Shown here one piece after another: positions 26,785-36,000 of a DNA stretch of 64,000 nucleotides (its first letter is position 1; each line of letters starts with the position of its first letter). The position numbers and the translations under genes were made by a program. This stretch comes from Candidatus Zixiibacteriota bacterium (GTDB lineage: Bacteria > Zixibacteria > MSB-5A5 > GN15 > FEB-12), in contig JAOUBJ010000002.1 of the NCBI GenBank assembly GCA_029860345.1, forward strand, positions 310,001 through 374,000, written 5' to 3'. The notes beneath the pieces are model-generated. The model made no database searches. It worked only from the letters and a program-made list of their open reading frames with translations, and was not told the DNA's origin.

Positions 26785-27225
26785 ATGAAGACCTACTGGT
26801 ATAAGTATCGTAGTGTAGTCGCCTTCTTCTGTGTTCTTGCGACGTTCGCCGTTGGCAAGGCACAGATAGCCGTGATTGCCAATACATCGGTTCCGATTGA
26901 GAGTCTCGACAAGGAGATGCTCTTCGATGTGTACAGGTGTGATGTGCAGACATGGGACGACGACACCAAGATCATGGTGTGGGATCTGGGTGAGCGCGGC
27001 GCGACCCGAAAGGCGTTCTACGAGTTCATCGGAAAGAGGCCTTCTCGCATGAAATCTCTGTGGATGAAAAAGCTCCTAACCGGCGACGGCGACCCTCCCG
27101 AGGTGGCTGAGTCCGAGGAGGAGATGCTCGAGAAGATTATCGGCACACCTGGGGCGATTGGATACGTAAACCAGGAGTTGGTGGACGACCGCGTTAAGCT
27201 CCTGCTGGTCATTGAAGAAGAGTAG
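26785..27225 (+). CDS. Small PstS-like periplasmic binding protein
   Basis: A 146-residue exported protein related to the short phosphate ABC-transporter substrate-binding-like family. A signal peptide (about 1-27) is followed by QIAVIANTSVPIESLDKEMLFDVYR, W(D)DDTKIMVWDLGERGATRKAFYEFIG, a MKSLWMKKLLTGDG segment and TPGAIGYVNQEL. The last is the loop near the C-terminus of PstS-type proteins (GAIGYV). At this length it covers about half of a full binding protein, which is normal for this subfamily found beside porins and kinases. No ABC permease or ATPase is nearby, so it may sense a ligand for the kinase that follows rather than feed a transporter. Confidence 0.8.
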   Translation: MKTYWYKYRSVVAFFCVLATFAVGKAQIAVIANTSVPIESLDKEMLFDVYRCDVQTWDDDTKIMVWDLGERGATRKAFYEFIGKRPSRMKSLWMKKLLTGDGDPPEVAESEEEMLEKIIGTPGAIGYVNQELVDDRVKLLLVIEEE

Positions 27226-27329
27226 AATGGGATCGATTGGGTGTCAACAGTGGGCCGACGACTCAGTGCGATGAGTAGGACAAGGCCTATCCGCCCTGTC
27301 GTGTCCACTCCGTTCTCGTCAGTGAGAAT

Positions 27330-28991
27330 ATGCGTTTCAGGGACCTAAGTCTCAAGTCCAAGCAGCTAGTTGCATTCGCGCTGGTTCTGGCCGTGGTAAC
27401 GACGGCCGCCGGATTCATCTTTCACCGCATGACCCTTCTGACGGAGTCGTTCGACGAAGTGGCGATCAACTGGTTGCCGCGATCTGTGGCCATTGCCGAG
27501 CTGAGTCGGGGTATCAGTAACTACCGCACGCTTGCCCTCCAGCACACCCTCACAACCGATGCGTCGGCAAAATCGTCGCTCGAAAGGCTAATCAGTTTGC
27601 AGATCGATCAGATCGGCGACTACCTGGATAGATACGAATCACTCCGAGGCCGATCGCGCGAGAGTGGACTGGTGTCGGCCACCGAAGATTCTCTCTATGA
27701 GATGTTCGATTCGGATTGGGATGAGTACCAATCTGTCTTTCAGGAATGGATACAACTCTCACGACAAGATGACAATGAAGCTGCCAGAGCACTCATCGCC
27801 GGAACCGGGGCCATGCTCCACGAAAACATTCGAGAGCATCTGGAGGAACTGGTCGACCATATCACCGAGGCGTCTTCCAACGCGGTCAGCCGGGCCGAGG
27901 AACGTCATCATTCCACCCGAAAGGTCTTTGGATTCCTACTGCTCGTATCGATGGCCCTTTCAGCCCTGATTGCGGTGAGCATGACCCGCTTGATCGCCCG
28001 CCCACTTCAGCAACTCGCCACAGCTACCGAGCATGTCTCCGAAGGCAATCTCGACGTTCATCTCGATGTCTCCGGGAATGACGAAATCGGCAGTCTCGGT
28101 CAGTCGTTCAATCACATGGCGCTGTCGATACGCCAGGCAAGGGCCAAGACCGAGCAACAAGCTAAACGTCTGAGAGAACAAAACGCAGCCCTTGAGGCGG
28201 CCTTGGTGCGCCTCAAAGAAGCTCAAGAAGAGCTGCTTATGAAAGAGAAGATGGCCAGCCTGGGAAAACTGGTGGCAGGTCTGGCGCACGAGATAAACAA
28301 CCCGATTGGAACTGTTATCGGGTCCATGGACACTTCCAAACGAGCTCTGAAGAAACTGAAAGACAAACTTGCCGGTGGAACCTCGCATTCAGACCTGCAA
28401 GTCGATCCGGAGTTCGAATTGTGTATAAACACGCTTAATAAAAGCACCGAGATTACGATGACAGCCAGTCAGCGTATTGCGAGCATAATTCAAAGTTTGA
28501 AAAACTTCTCCAGACTTGACGAGGCCGAATACCAGGTTGTCGACATTCATGAAGGTATTGAGAGCAGTTTGACTCTCCTGGGACACAAGGAACTCGGGCA
28601 TGCCAATGTGGTCAAACGGTTTGGCGACCTGCCGCTGATAGGGTGCTATCCCGGACTTCTGAACCAGGTATTTATCAATCTCATCAGCAATGCCGCACAG
28701 GCAATTGTCGAGTCCGGCTCAATCACCGTCAGGACCCATCAAGCAGGGGACCGGGTAGTAATCGACATTACGGACACGGGCGTTGGGATTCCACCGGAAC
28801 GATTGGAGAAGTTGTTCGATATCAGTTTCTCGACCGACACATCACGGGTAAAGATGGGCGCTGGTCTGGTGACCGCGCACAGTATGGTTCAGAAGCACGG
28901 CGGGCAAATCGAGGTTGCGAGTGTAGTCGGCGAAGGCTCAACTTTCACGGTCACGCTCCCTCTGATTGCCAGGCAGGATAGTCCGGACTAG
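27330..28991 (+). CDS. HAMP-domain sensor histidine kinase
   Basis: A 553-residue membrane kinase. Helix 1 (about 12-31) and helix 2 (about 197-217) flank a periplasmic four-helix-bundle sensor with a 4HB-MCP-like pattern. A HAMP domain (about 218-270) and a coiled coil (KTEQQAKRLREQNAALEAAL) lead to HisKA with His320 in GLAHEINNP. The ATPase domain shows NLISNAAQAI, DTGVGIPPERLEKLFD and MGAGLVTAHSMVQKHGG. No receiver domain or partner regulator is encoded nearby. Co-orientation with the porin and PstS-like gene suggests that the small periplasmic protein may present a ligand to its sensor domain. Confidence 0.92.
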   Translation: MRFRDLSLKSKQLVAFALVLAVVTTAAGFIFHRMTLLTESFDEVAINWLPRSVAIAELSRGISNYRTLALQHTLTTDASAKSSLERLISLQIDQIGDYLDRYESLRGRSRESGLVSATEDSLYEMFDSDWDEYQSVFQEWIQLSRQDDNEAARALIAGTGAMLHENIREHLEELVDHITEASSNAVSRAEERHHSTRKVFGFLLLVSMALSALIAVSMTRLIARPLQQLATATEHVSEGNLDVHLDVSGNDEIGSLGQSFNHMALSIRQARAKTEQQAKRLREQNAALEAALVRLKEAQEELLMKEKMASLGKLVAGLAHEINNPIGTVIGSMDTSKRALKKLKDKLAGGTSHSDLQVDPEFELCINTLNKSTEITMTASQRIASIIQSLKNFSRLDEAEYQVVDIHEGIESSLTLLGHKELGHANVVKRFGDLPLIGCYPGLLNQVFINLISNAAQAIVESGSITVRTHQAGDRVVIDITDTGVGIPPERLEKLFDISFSTDTSRVKMGAGLVTAHSMVQKHGGQIEVASVVGEGSTFTVTLPLIARQDSPD

Positions 28992-29085
28992 TTGGCGGGT
29001 TGGGAGGCATTTGTGGTGGCTGCACAACAGCCCATGCCAGAGCCCCTGCAGAGTGATCGAACTGGCTTCCATCCGGATCGTTACG

Positions 29086-29730
29086 TTAGCTTGCCTCTTT
29101 GGGGTCCTGAAAAAGGATTGTCGCTACGTCATTCTTGATCGGGTCGCGACGGACGACGTACCAGCGCTTGTCGTCGTTCTGGCCGGTCTCAACGAACTGC
29201 GTGAACCGTTTCAGTTCTGGCAGCCGCGGCTGGTCATGAATATGGGTCTTGTCGTAGCTGAATAGCGCTTCATAAACGAGTGTTCCGATTTCGGCAACCG
29301 GGCCGTTCCCAATAAGGTGCTTGCAAAGACCTTCCCAGGCCTCCTTGTCCTGATCGTCCCTGACATCGACGAATAGCTTGCTCTTCATGTACTTCGGAAT
29401 CGACTCCTCGTACTCACCTTTTCGCAGGAGCGCAATGAACTTCTCCTCCGCCCCGGCATAAATCTCCGAGTTGATAAGCGCTGTCTCCATGCCGACTCCG
29501 CGCTCTCTATTATTGGCTTTCTGAGCATAGGTTGGCGTGCAGATCAGCAGGACGAAGCGTGAAGATTCGACGGCCGCTTCGGCAAACCTGTGAATGTCGT
29601 AACCGGGCTTCAGGTCGGTCTGGTCAAGAACAACTTCCAAACCGCGACTTGCCAGATCCTGAGCGGCACCCAGGACCCAGGCCTTGTGCTCTGCGTCATC
29701 ATGTGAATAGCTGAAGAAAACTCGGGTCAT
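29086..29730 (-). CDS. SEFIR/TIR-fold protein
   Basis: A 214-residue cytoplasmic protein. The N-terminal MTRVFFSYSHDDAEHKAWV and GLEVVLDQTDLKPGYD match the first two boxes of SEFIR domains (a TIR relative). SSRFVLLICTPTYAQKANN supplies the third, and a conserved GVGMETALI segment with an acidic residue follows, a candidate NADase glutamate. The C-terminal 70 residues (SKLFVDVRDDQDKEAWEGLCKHL) complete the usual bacterial SEFIR layout. Start 29730 is taken because the domain begins there; the frame extends 11 residues upstream. The gene stands alone beside a tRNA-Leu fragment. Such domains act in protein interaction or NAD-consuming immune responses, but no effector or sensor partner is visible. 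Confidence 0.88.
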   Translation of the reverse strand: MTRVFFSYSHDDAEHKAWVLGAAQDLASRGLEVVLDQTDLKPGYDIHRFAEAAVESSRFVLLICTPTYAQKANNRERGVGMETALINSEIYAGAEEKFIALLRKGEYEESIPKYMKSKLFVDVRDDQDKEAWEGLCKHLIGNGPVAEIGTLVYEALFSYDKTHIHDQPRLPELKRFTQFVETGQNDDKRWYVVRRDPIKNDVATILFQDPKEAS

Positions 29731-30169
29731 TTCGCTCACTTTCGTGTAACCAGATAGCGCCACACCGAATTGCCGGCAGTAGTGTAATTCAGAAAAGCCG
29801 TCCGTATCGGCGTCTTGTCATCTGGCCGTGTTTTGGAACTGCCTGAACTCCTAAGGATAGACAGTTTCTCCCACAATGCCTACACCATGGTCTAGGTCCG
29901 GCATCTTTGCAACATACGTTCGTGTCCTCGGTTTCGCAAACTAAACGCGCTTTCACCGCGATGGTCTGGAGTGATATCGGCGGGACCTACCGGTATCGAT
30001 TATTGTCTAAGTGTGAGTACATTTTGAGATATCTGCACTTCATTCTCCGGGCGCTTGGTTGCCTTGATTTGGCCAAATGTGAGGCTCGTAGACAATCAGG
30101 CTCGGTGTGGCCGCCTGGGCCATATTCGATCTTGCGCGACCACGGTTGACCCCCTATCCTACAAGCACT
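29731..30169. other. Intergenic, no gene seen
   Basis: No supported gene or RNA. Near 30058 the sequence GGTTGCCTTGATTTGGCC resembles part of the element ends described at 30199-30349 and 38572-38712, so this stretch may contain further decayed copies. Confidence 0.4.
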
Positions 30170-30208
30170 GCCGGAGTGGTGGAATTGGTAGACACCAGGG
30201 ACTTAAAA
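30170..30208 (+). pseudogene. 5-prime half of tRNA-Leu(UAA)
   Basis: These 39 bases are identical to positions 1-39 of the intact tRNA-Leu at 38766, through the anticodon loop, after which identity stops. It has no 3-prime half, so it cannot make a tRNA. This is the form left when something integrates in or recombines at the anticodon loop. Confidence 0.85.
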
Positions 30209-30349
30209 AGGGAAATCGCAAAAAACGCAAGTGATTGTACTGCAACGAAACATGATGTACACCAGGGGAATACAACGTTTACTTACACGCATGTATTAAC
30301 TCCTAATTGCCTCGATTTGGCCCTACTATGGACACTGTATGGACACCGG
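30199..30349 (+). repeat. Element-end repeat, copy A, next to the tRNA fragment
   Basis: It begins with GGACTTAAAA (tRNA anticodon loop) and ends with two direct TATGGACAC boxes. It is about 80% identical over its length to 38572-38712. It is probably an attachment-site or terminal region of a lost integrating element. Confidence 0.65.
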
Positions 30350-30524
30350 TGCATCGGCGCATGCGAGTTAGCTGCTGTCAGGCAAATAGAGTCATTCTTG
30401 ATCACTCAATGGGTTGCCGGAGACTTAATGCGGATAGCGGAGAGGGGGTATGATAGCAAGGTGATAAGTCTCTAGATCCAACACCACCGGCCACAGTACC
30501 GGCATTGGGTGGTGAGCAATAGAA

Positions 30525-32015
30525 TCAGTACGGACAAGCAACGGGTTCGGGGCCTCCCGTGAACATGTAGTCCACAACATAAACCAAGTCGGCAATGTCC
30601 AATAGTCCCATACTGCCGTCTACATCGGCTTCATCGTAGCAATCCGGTTCGGGGCCACCTGAGAACATGAAGTCGACCAGGTAGACCAGGTCAGCTATAT
30701 CCATTTGATCGGCTGGATCGTCGTCTATGTTCCCTGCTATGCCGGTGCAGCAGTAGTCCTGAAGGTACTTCAAAGTTATGAAGTCACTCGTATAAGAGGC
30801 GCTGGGGTAAACTGATAAGCCGGTTACGTAAACAGCCCCGGTATTGTCTACGACAATGGCCTCCGAAAGGTCAGTATCACTCTCCGGTCCGTCGTATCGT
30901 TGGGTCCACCGTTCATTGCCGTCTCTATCATATTTGATAGTGAGAAAATCGCCGTAGTTTTGTTCCCCGTCATAACCAGTGATATAGATGCCTCCGTCGC
31001 TGTCCAGAGCCATGTCTCGAAGAATGTCCATAGAGTGTTCCGGGCTCTTATAATAGCGAATCCACAACGTGTCGCCACTCCCGGATATTTTGACCGTTCT
31101 AAAGTCGTGATCGGGCTCTTCCGGTGCGCCTCCAGCGATGATTAGATTGTCTTCGCTGTCGACACCTATATTGGGTATAGCGGTTCCTAAGGATGGGTTT
31201 ACCCACGCCGTGTCCCCATTTGGATAGAGCTTTGCAATACCGGTCCCACAGACTATAACAGACTGCGCGTTGTCCAGCACGATGCACGAGCCCCCCGGAG
31301 TTCTCGACCACAGCAAGGTGCCGTCGGCATCGTACTTAATGGTGATCTGTTCTCCGACGACGTAGACCGCCCCCGAGGCGTCAACGGCTATCGCTTCTCG
31401 TCCATTCAATCCACCGGGACTGTAAATCCTCGCCCAGGCAGTGTCTCCGTTAGGAAGATACTTGGCTGTCAGGAATCCATCGTTCTGGCCTATGTGCCCG
31501 GTGACATATGCATTGCCGAGTGCATCGACAGCCAGGTCGCTGGCATGATTCTGGTAATTGGTGGGGAGGTTCAAAAGCCTCGTCCAGACAGTATCGCCGT
31601 CAGGAGAGTACTTGATTGTGGCATAATCGGCGCTGTGTTCGACTCCGGAAACAGTGCACAGTATGAACACGTTTCCAGATGGACCCACCTCAATATCTAC
31701 CACATCGTCGTCGTCGCCACCCGGCCCGTCGTAATCCGCGATCCAGAACCGGTGTCCCGTGGGCGAATACTTCACTGTGGCCAGATCATCACTTGATGCG
31801 CCGGCCACCACGCCTGTCACGTACAGGTTGCCGTCTGCGTCCAGGGCCAGAGCACGGGCCCAATCCAAGGCACCGTTGTAAACGGGATACTGACGTGTCC
31901 AGTCCAGCTCCACGTTCTGAGCACTTGCGGCTACCCCTAACTGTAGTGTAAAAATAATACCCAATGCACGCCATACGCTCTTTGGCATTCTCATGTTAAA
32001 CATCCTCTTAGTCAT
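30525..32015 (-). CDS. Secreted SBBP-repeat beta-propeller protein with dockerin-like tail
   Basis: A 496-residue exported protein. A signal peptide (VWRALGIIFTLQLGVAASA) precedes about seven SBBP-type repeats of 45-55 residues, each with a (Y/F)-x-TIKYSPDGDTLW-like strand and an A-x-D-x-x-G-N-x-Y-V-T-G turn, forming a propeller. The C-terminal 70 residues are a dockerin-like duplicated calcium loop (DISDLVYLVDFMFSGGPEP type, here DIADLVYLVDF and DIADLVYVVDY). The start at 32015 has AGGGG before ATG; the frame continues to 32051. A near-consensus promoter lies about 95 bases upstream. A piece of a very similar gene lies just beyond at 32228-32377. Confidence 0.85.
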   Translation of the reverse strand: MTKRMFNMRMPKSVWRALGIIFTLQLGVAASAQNVELDWTRQYPVYNGALDWARALALDADGNLYVTGVVAGASSDDLATVKYSPTGHRFWIADYDGPGGDDDDVVDIEVGPSGNVFILCTVSGVEHSADYATIKYSPDGDTVWTRLLNLPTNYQNHASDLAVDALGNAYVTGHIGQNDGFLTAKYLPNGDTAWARIYSPGGLNGREAIAVDASGAVYVVGEQITIKYDADGTLLWSRTPGGSCIVLDNAQSVIVCGTGIAKLYPNGDTAWVNPSLGTAIPNIGVDSEDNLIIAGGAPEEPDHDFRTVKISGSGDTLWIRYYKSPEHSMDILRDMALDSDGGIYITGYDGEQNYGDFLTIKYDRDGNERWTQRYDGPESDTDLSEAIVVDNTGAVYVTGLSVYPSASYTSDFITLKYLQDYCCTGIAGNIDDDPADQMDIADLVYLVDFMFSGGPEPDCYDEADVDGSMGLLDIADLVYVVDYMFTGGPEPVACPY

Positions 32016-32108
32016 AACGGTCCCCTCATGTGATTCACCAGCTCCGAACACAAAAGTCTACCCGACATCATCCCTGCTTAGTTGTATCATCCTGAGTCTT
32101 GCAGGAGC

Positions 32109-32136
32109 ATTATAAACCATGTTGAAAAGTTGTCAA
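32109..32136 (-). promoter_or_regulatory. Promoter of the SBBP-repeat gene
   Basis: On the minus strand, TTGACA, 16 bases, TATAAT: both boxes are perfect. It is divergent from the plus-strand promoter at 32168-32196, with only 31 bases between the two minus-35 boxes. Confidence 0.8.
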
Positions 32137-32174
32137 GCAAAAAAAATGGACAAATGAGATTTGTGACTTGACAC
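32132..32174 (+). repeat. 43-bp promoter-bearing direct repeat, copy 1
   Basis: It contains eight A residues, then ATGGACAAATGAGATTTGTG and CTTGACAC. It matches 32828-32870 with one difference. It supplies the minus-35 box of the promoter at 32168. Confidence 0.8.
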
Positions 32175-32196
32175 ACTGTGGCAGATGGTGTATTAT
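32168..32196 (+). promoter_or_regulatory. Plus-strand promoter with no intact gene
   Basis: TTGACA, 17 bases, TATTAT. No plus-strand gene follows for 850 bases. The sequence next to it is an antisense-oriented fragment of an SBBP-repeat gene, so this may be an orphan left by rearrangement. Confidence 0.6.
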
Positions 32197-32227
32197 ATTA
32201 TGATATCAGACATCTTTTCAAGTAGAC

Positions 32228-32377
32228 TATGTGCCCGGTCACATAGGTATTGCCGAACTCATCAACAACCAGATCGCTGGCATGCTGGTAACCGGTGGGG
32301 AAGTTCAGAACACTCTCCCACAGCGTGACGCAATCAGGTGAGTACTTGATTGTGGTGTAGTTCACATTCGGCCCTGT
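32228..32377 (-). pseudogene. Fragment of an SBBP-repeat gene
   Basis: About 50 codons (TIKYSPDCVTLW ... ASDLVVDEFGNTYVTGHI) closely match one propeller repeat of the 30525-32015 protein, at DNA level as well (compare about 31490-31634). No signal peptide, further repeats or start adjoin it. It is a remnant of a duplicated or recombined secreted-protein gene. Confidence 0.75.
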
Positions 32378-32511
32378 CCAGAGAGGACTCCGCTTGGAAT
32401 GTATCCGGATAATCCGGATGGGCTGCGGCAGTCTCAGCTTGAGCTTAAACCTGATCCGGTGTTTACGGTGGTCGTGCAACGCCGCAGATGAAACCACGGT
32501 TTCTGCCGAAC

Positions 32512-32541
32512 AAAAAGCCCTGCCAACGCGTGGCAGGGCTT
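32512..32541 (-). terminator. Rho-independent terminator after the 55-residue gene
   Basis: On the minus strand, AAGCCCTGCCA pairs with TGGCAGGGCTT, followed by TTTTG. It lies about 30 bases past the stop of the small minus-strand gene at 32573. Confidence 0.8.
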
Positions 32542-32572
32542 CAGCCGGGAGAGTTAACTGTGTCTATGGCGG

Positions 32573-32740
32573 CTACGATAACCACATCCGGTAAATCGTG
32601 TAAACTGCAGCGATACCGGCGCCGATTAGCTTCCAGTACTTTTTGCGCGGTTGCCACCGTTCCCAACGGAAGTAAAACCACCCTCCTCGCTTTTCGGCTT
32701 TGCCGGTGAGGTTGCTGCTACTGCTCGTGTTCATTCGCAT
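32573..32740 (-). CDS. Small cationic membrane protein, 55 residues
   Basis: An open frame too short for routine calling but with a full set of signals: GGAG five bases before ATG and a strong terminator about 30 bases after the stop. The product starts MRMNTSSSSNLTGKAEKRGG and continues with an aromatic/basic stretch (WFYFRWERWQPRKKYW) and one hydrophobic helix (LIGAGIAAVYTIYRMW). It looks like a single-pass membrane protein with a positively charged cytoplasmic side. I recognise no family. It lies between the two 43-bp repeats. Function unknown; existence supported by signals only. Confidence 0.6.
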   Translation of the reverse strand: MRMNTSSSSNLTGKAEKRGGWFYFRWERWQPRKKYWKLIGAGIAAVYTIYRMWLS

Positions 32741-32827
32741 AATTACTCCGCGATGATAAAAGGTTGGTGGATAGGTTTATTGAGTGAATTTATTGCCACA
32801 GCTAGAATAAGCATCTTGGAAGCAAAA

Positions 32828-32870
32828 GTCAGGCAAAAAAAATGGACAAATGAGATTTGTGACTTGACAC
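32828..32870 (+). repeat. 43-bp promoter-bearing direct repeat, copy 2
   Basis: One mismatch from copy 1 at 32132. The 696-base spacing places the SBBP fragment and the 55-residue gene between the copies. Confidence 0.8.
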
Positions 32871-32892
32871 GGACTGGCTGATGGCATATGTT
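32864..32892 (+). promoter_or_regulatory. Promoter of the large S8-like secreted protein
   Basis: TTGACA, 17 bases, TATGTT, about 157 bases before the chosen start. Its minus-35 half lies in the second 43-bp repeat. Confidence 0.65.
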
Positions 32893-33048
32893 GAAATACT
32901 AACCATATTCTCAACCAGGGCCCCGGCTGTTGCCAAAAAGGTCCACTGTAGACCCCTTTGGGCGGTAGAGCAGGGTGGGAAGATGTGCAATTTGATCGGT
33001 AATGTTGCAAGGTATCCGTCGAACCGCATTTTTCGGAGGAGGAATCGA

Positions 33049-36000
33049 ATGCAGATCAGAAGAGGTTTAGCCATTGTGTGGATGATAGCCATCGCTCTGT
33101 TGGCTGTCATAAGTGCAAGTGTTCTTGGGGAGGAAACACGGGTCAACGACCGGTTTTTTATCAAATTCGCTTCCATACCGCCATTTGATACCGACACCGG
33201 CGACGTATTGGAGCACGACTCACTTGATTCTGATGTTTATGATCTACTGAATGACTACAACTGTGATTCTCTCAAAAAATGGTATTCAGTTCTCCAGAAT
33301 TGCAATATGGCCCAATGGTATACTGCTTTCCACTCCGGGCGACCGGAACTGGGGAATCTCGAAGACACTATGCTGGCGCTGGGAGCAATTGAAACAGTAG
33401 ATTATTACGACACCGGATGTGTGTGCGAGGAAACCAGCTGGCCACCCGATGATCCAGATTATAAAGACAACCAGGAGTTCCTCTTTCGTTTCCTCAACCT
33501 CGACTCAGCTCACATGATCGAAACAGGTGACACTTCGATTATCATCGCAATCTATGCCGGCGATCCCTATCAATGGTCACACGAGGACCTCAAACCGAAT
33601 CTCTGGGTTCATCCAGGTGAGGATCTTAACAGCAACGGGACATTGGAGCCGTGGTGGGACACATTGGACTCAAACGGTGTCTACGGCGATTTCGACGGCC
33701 TGGACAACGACAGCGATGGCTTCATAGACAATCTGATAGGTGGATACTATAGTTTAGACGACATCAAAGAGGCGGAAACCGTTGGGCATTTCCATGAGAC
33801 TCCCTCGGCGGGAGTCGCCGCTGCTGTGGACAATTTTAAGGGGGGACGCGGAGCTTGCCCCGATTGTCGATTGGCTGGCTGGTCGAGGCATCAGGATGCT
33901 GACAGCGTGCCCGAGATGCTGATTCGCGAAGGCGTGCGTATCCTAAACAAGAGCCGGGTATGTAGAGAAAGAAGCGAAGACAAACTATTTAATGACTTTC
34001 TCGAGGAATTGGCTGATTCGAACGGTACTTACTGCAAATCTGGCGGCAACTATGTGGGCTTGGCATGTTGCAGTGGTGCGCCGACCTGTGTGGCCGGCTT
34101 CGGCTTTGCTGACACGGTACCTGATTCCAACTCTCTGCTTGTCGCAAGTTACTCGACTGGTCACGATGTTGCCTTCGCACTACCGGCCAGCGACGTCTAT
34201 TGGACCACCAGGATGCAATCTGGGTACGGCGGTTTTGGAGGTTCTTCCGCCGCCAGTCCAATGATGGCCGGAATCTATGGCCTAATGATGTCCTATGACC
34301 TGCACAACGATACTATTGACTGGACCATCGATTCAATAACTAACCGCTTAGCAGCATCGTGTACACCCATTGAGCCACTTTTGGTCAATGCTCCCCCGGA
34401 GGTGATCGGTGGATTTGGATATGGATACCCCAATGTCTATCAGGCCATGACCGTAAGGGGCACTTACAACGCTTACCGGCTGAGTCATCAGCGCTTGACG
34501 CTGTTGGATACTCTCGAGGCCGTTAAACGTCCCTATTGGGCGGGCGATTCGTTGACATTGGTGTTTGGTTGGAAGTGTGACGTCAAAGACCTTGATAGTG
34601 TGAGAGTCACGCTCATTTCTCCAGACCTCACCTTGGATTTCATTGATGCCACCACCCTGTTCGAAGACGTGGCCAGAAGCTCTGTGTATGAGGATACACT
34701 AAGTTTTGTAGTGCCGCTGAGTGCGGAGGCCAACGAACCATACCAACTGATGCTGGTCATGTCTGGTTCCGATGGCTACGTTGACACGATTTCAGTTCCG
34801 GGTATTGTACTGTGTCCAAGGCCGGAATACTCGGTAACCGACCTAACGACATCACCAACACAAATTCCTCCACCATTTTACGCGTATCCAACAGCGGCCA
34901 ATGTTGATGCCGATGCGAGTCTGGAAGTTCTCTTTTACAAGACTGATTCGCTCTACTGCCTTGACCTGGGCACGGGAGTCGCGGAAACAGGCTTTCCCAA
35001 ATACTGTGACATCGTCCCATCTCAAACAAACGGTATCGTCTCACCGGCCCTGGGCGATTTAGATGGAGACGGAGCAATGGACATTCTTTACAGCCCCTCA
35101 GAGTACTCAATTACTGTCGTTGACGGCGACGGTAGCGCCTTGACAGGCTGGTCCACCAAGACGTTCTCAGCTCGGCACTTGTGTTCCCCTGTTATCTCGG
35201 ACCTGGACATGGACGGTTCATTGGATGTTATCCTGGTCACCGGCGATTCGTTGCATTGTTTCGATAACCAGGGCAATGCTGTATCCGGTTTTCCGAAGGC
35301 TACGGCCGGTTACGCGCCGAAAACATCGCCAAGCGTGGGTGATCTTGACGGAGATGGGTTTCCAGAGCTGGCCTTCGTTAGTGACGGCGGTCTGGAGATT
35401 TTCGACGCTCTGTGCGATACATCTCGTTATATCAACACGGATTTTTCTGGAAACCGCAACACGAAAATGGGTGATATTAACATCGATGGCAGGTTGGAGC
35501 TACTGGTTCCCGATGTCTTTCCAGATAGCACGCTTGGACACTTGGTAGTTGTTGCATATGACGCAGACTCCGGTTTCACGACGAAGGATACACTTTTATA
35601 CGGCAGCCCAACTAGGCCGTTTTTGCCCCGCAACAATGATACTTGTGGCTTTGATGGCTACTCACTCGCCGATGTCACCGGCAATGGGTTTCCCAACGCA
35701 ACAGCTATCAACAATCTTGAGGTGGAGTATGCATCATATGCAGATTGTTGGATGTATTTTGACTCTGCAGGCGGGCAACAAACACTGTTGGATAATCAAG
35801 AATTCCTGAAATCATTCAACCATTTTCAACAAAATGACCTGACAGAACATAGCATGAGTCATGTTACATACTGCAATCTCGATGGAGACAGTGACATGGA
35901 TATGCTGTATAGCTGCGTCGGAGGTCATTATCTATACGGACACAATATCGACGGAGATCCGTTGTTCGGCAATAGTCTCAGGGTAGTCTTCGATTTCCGT

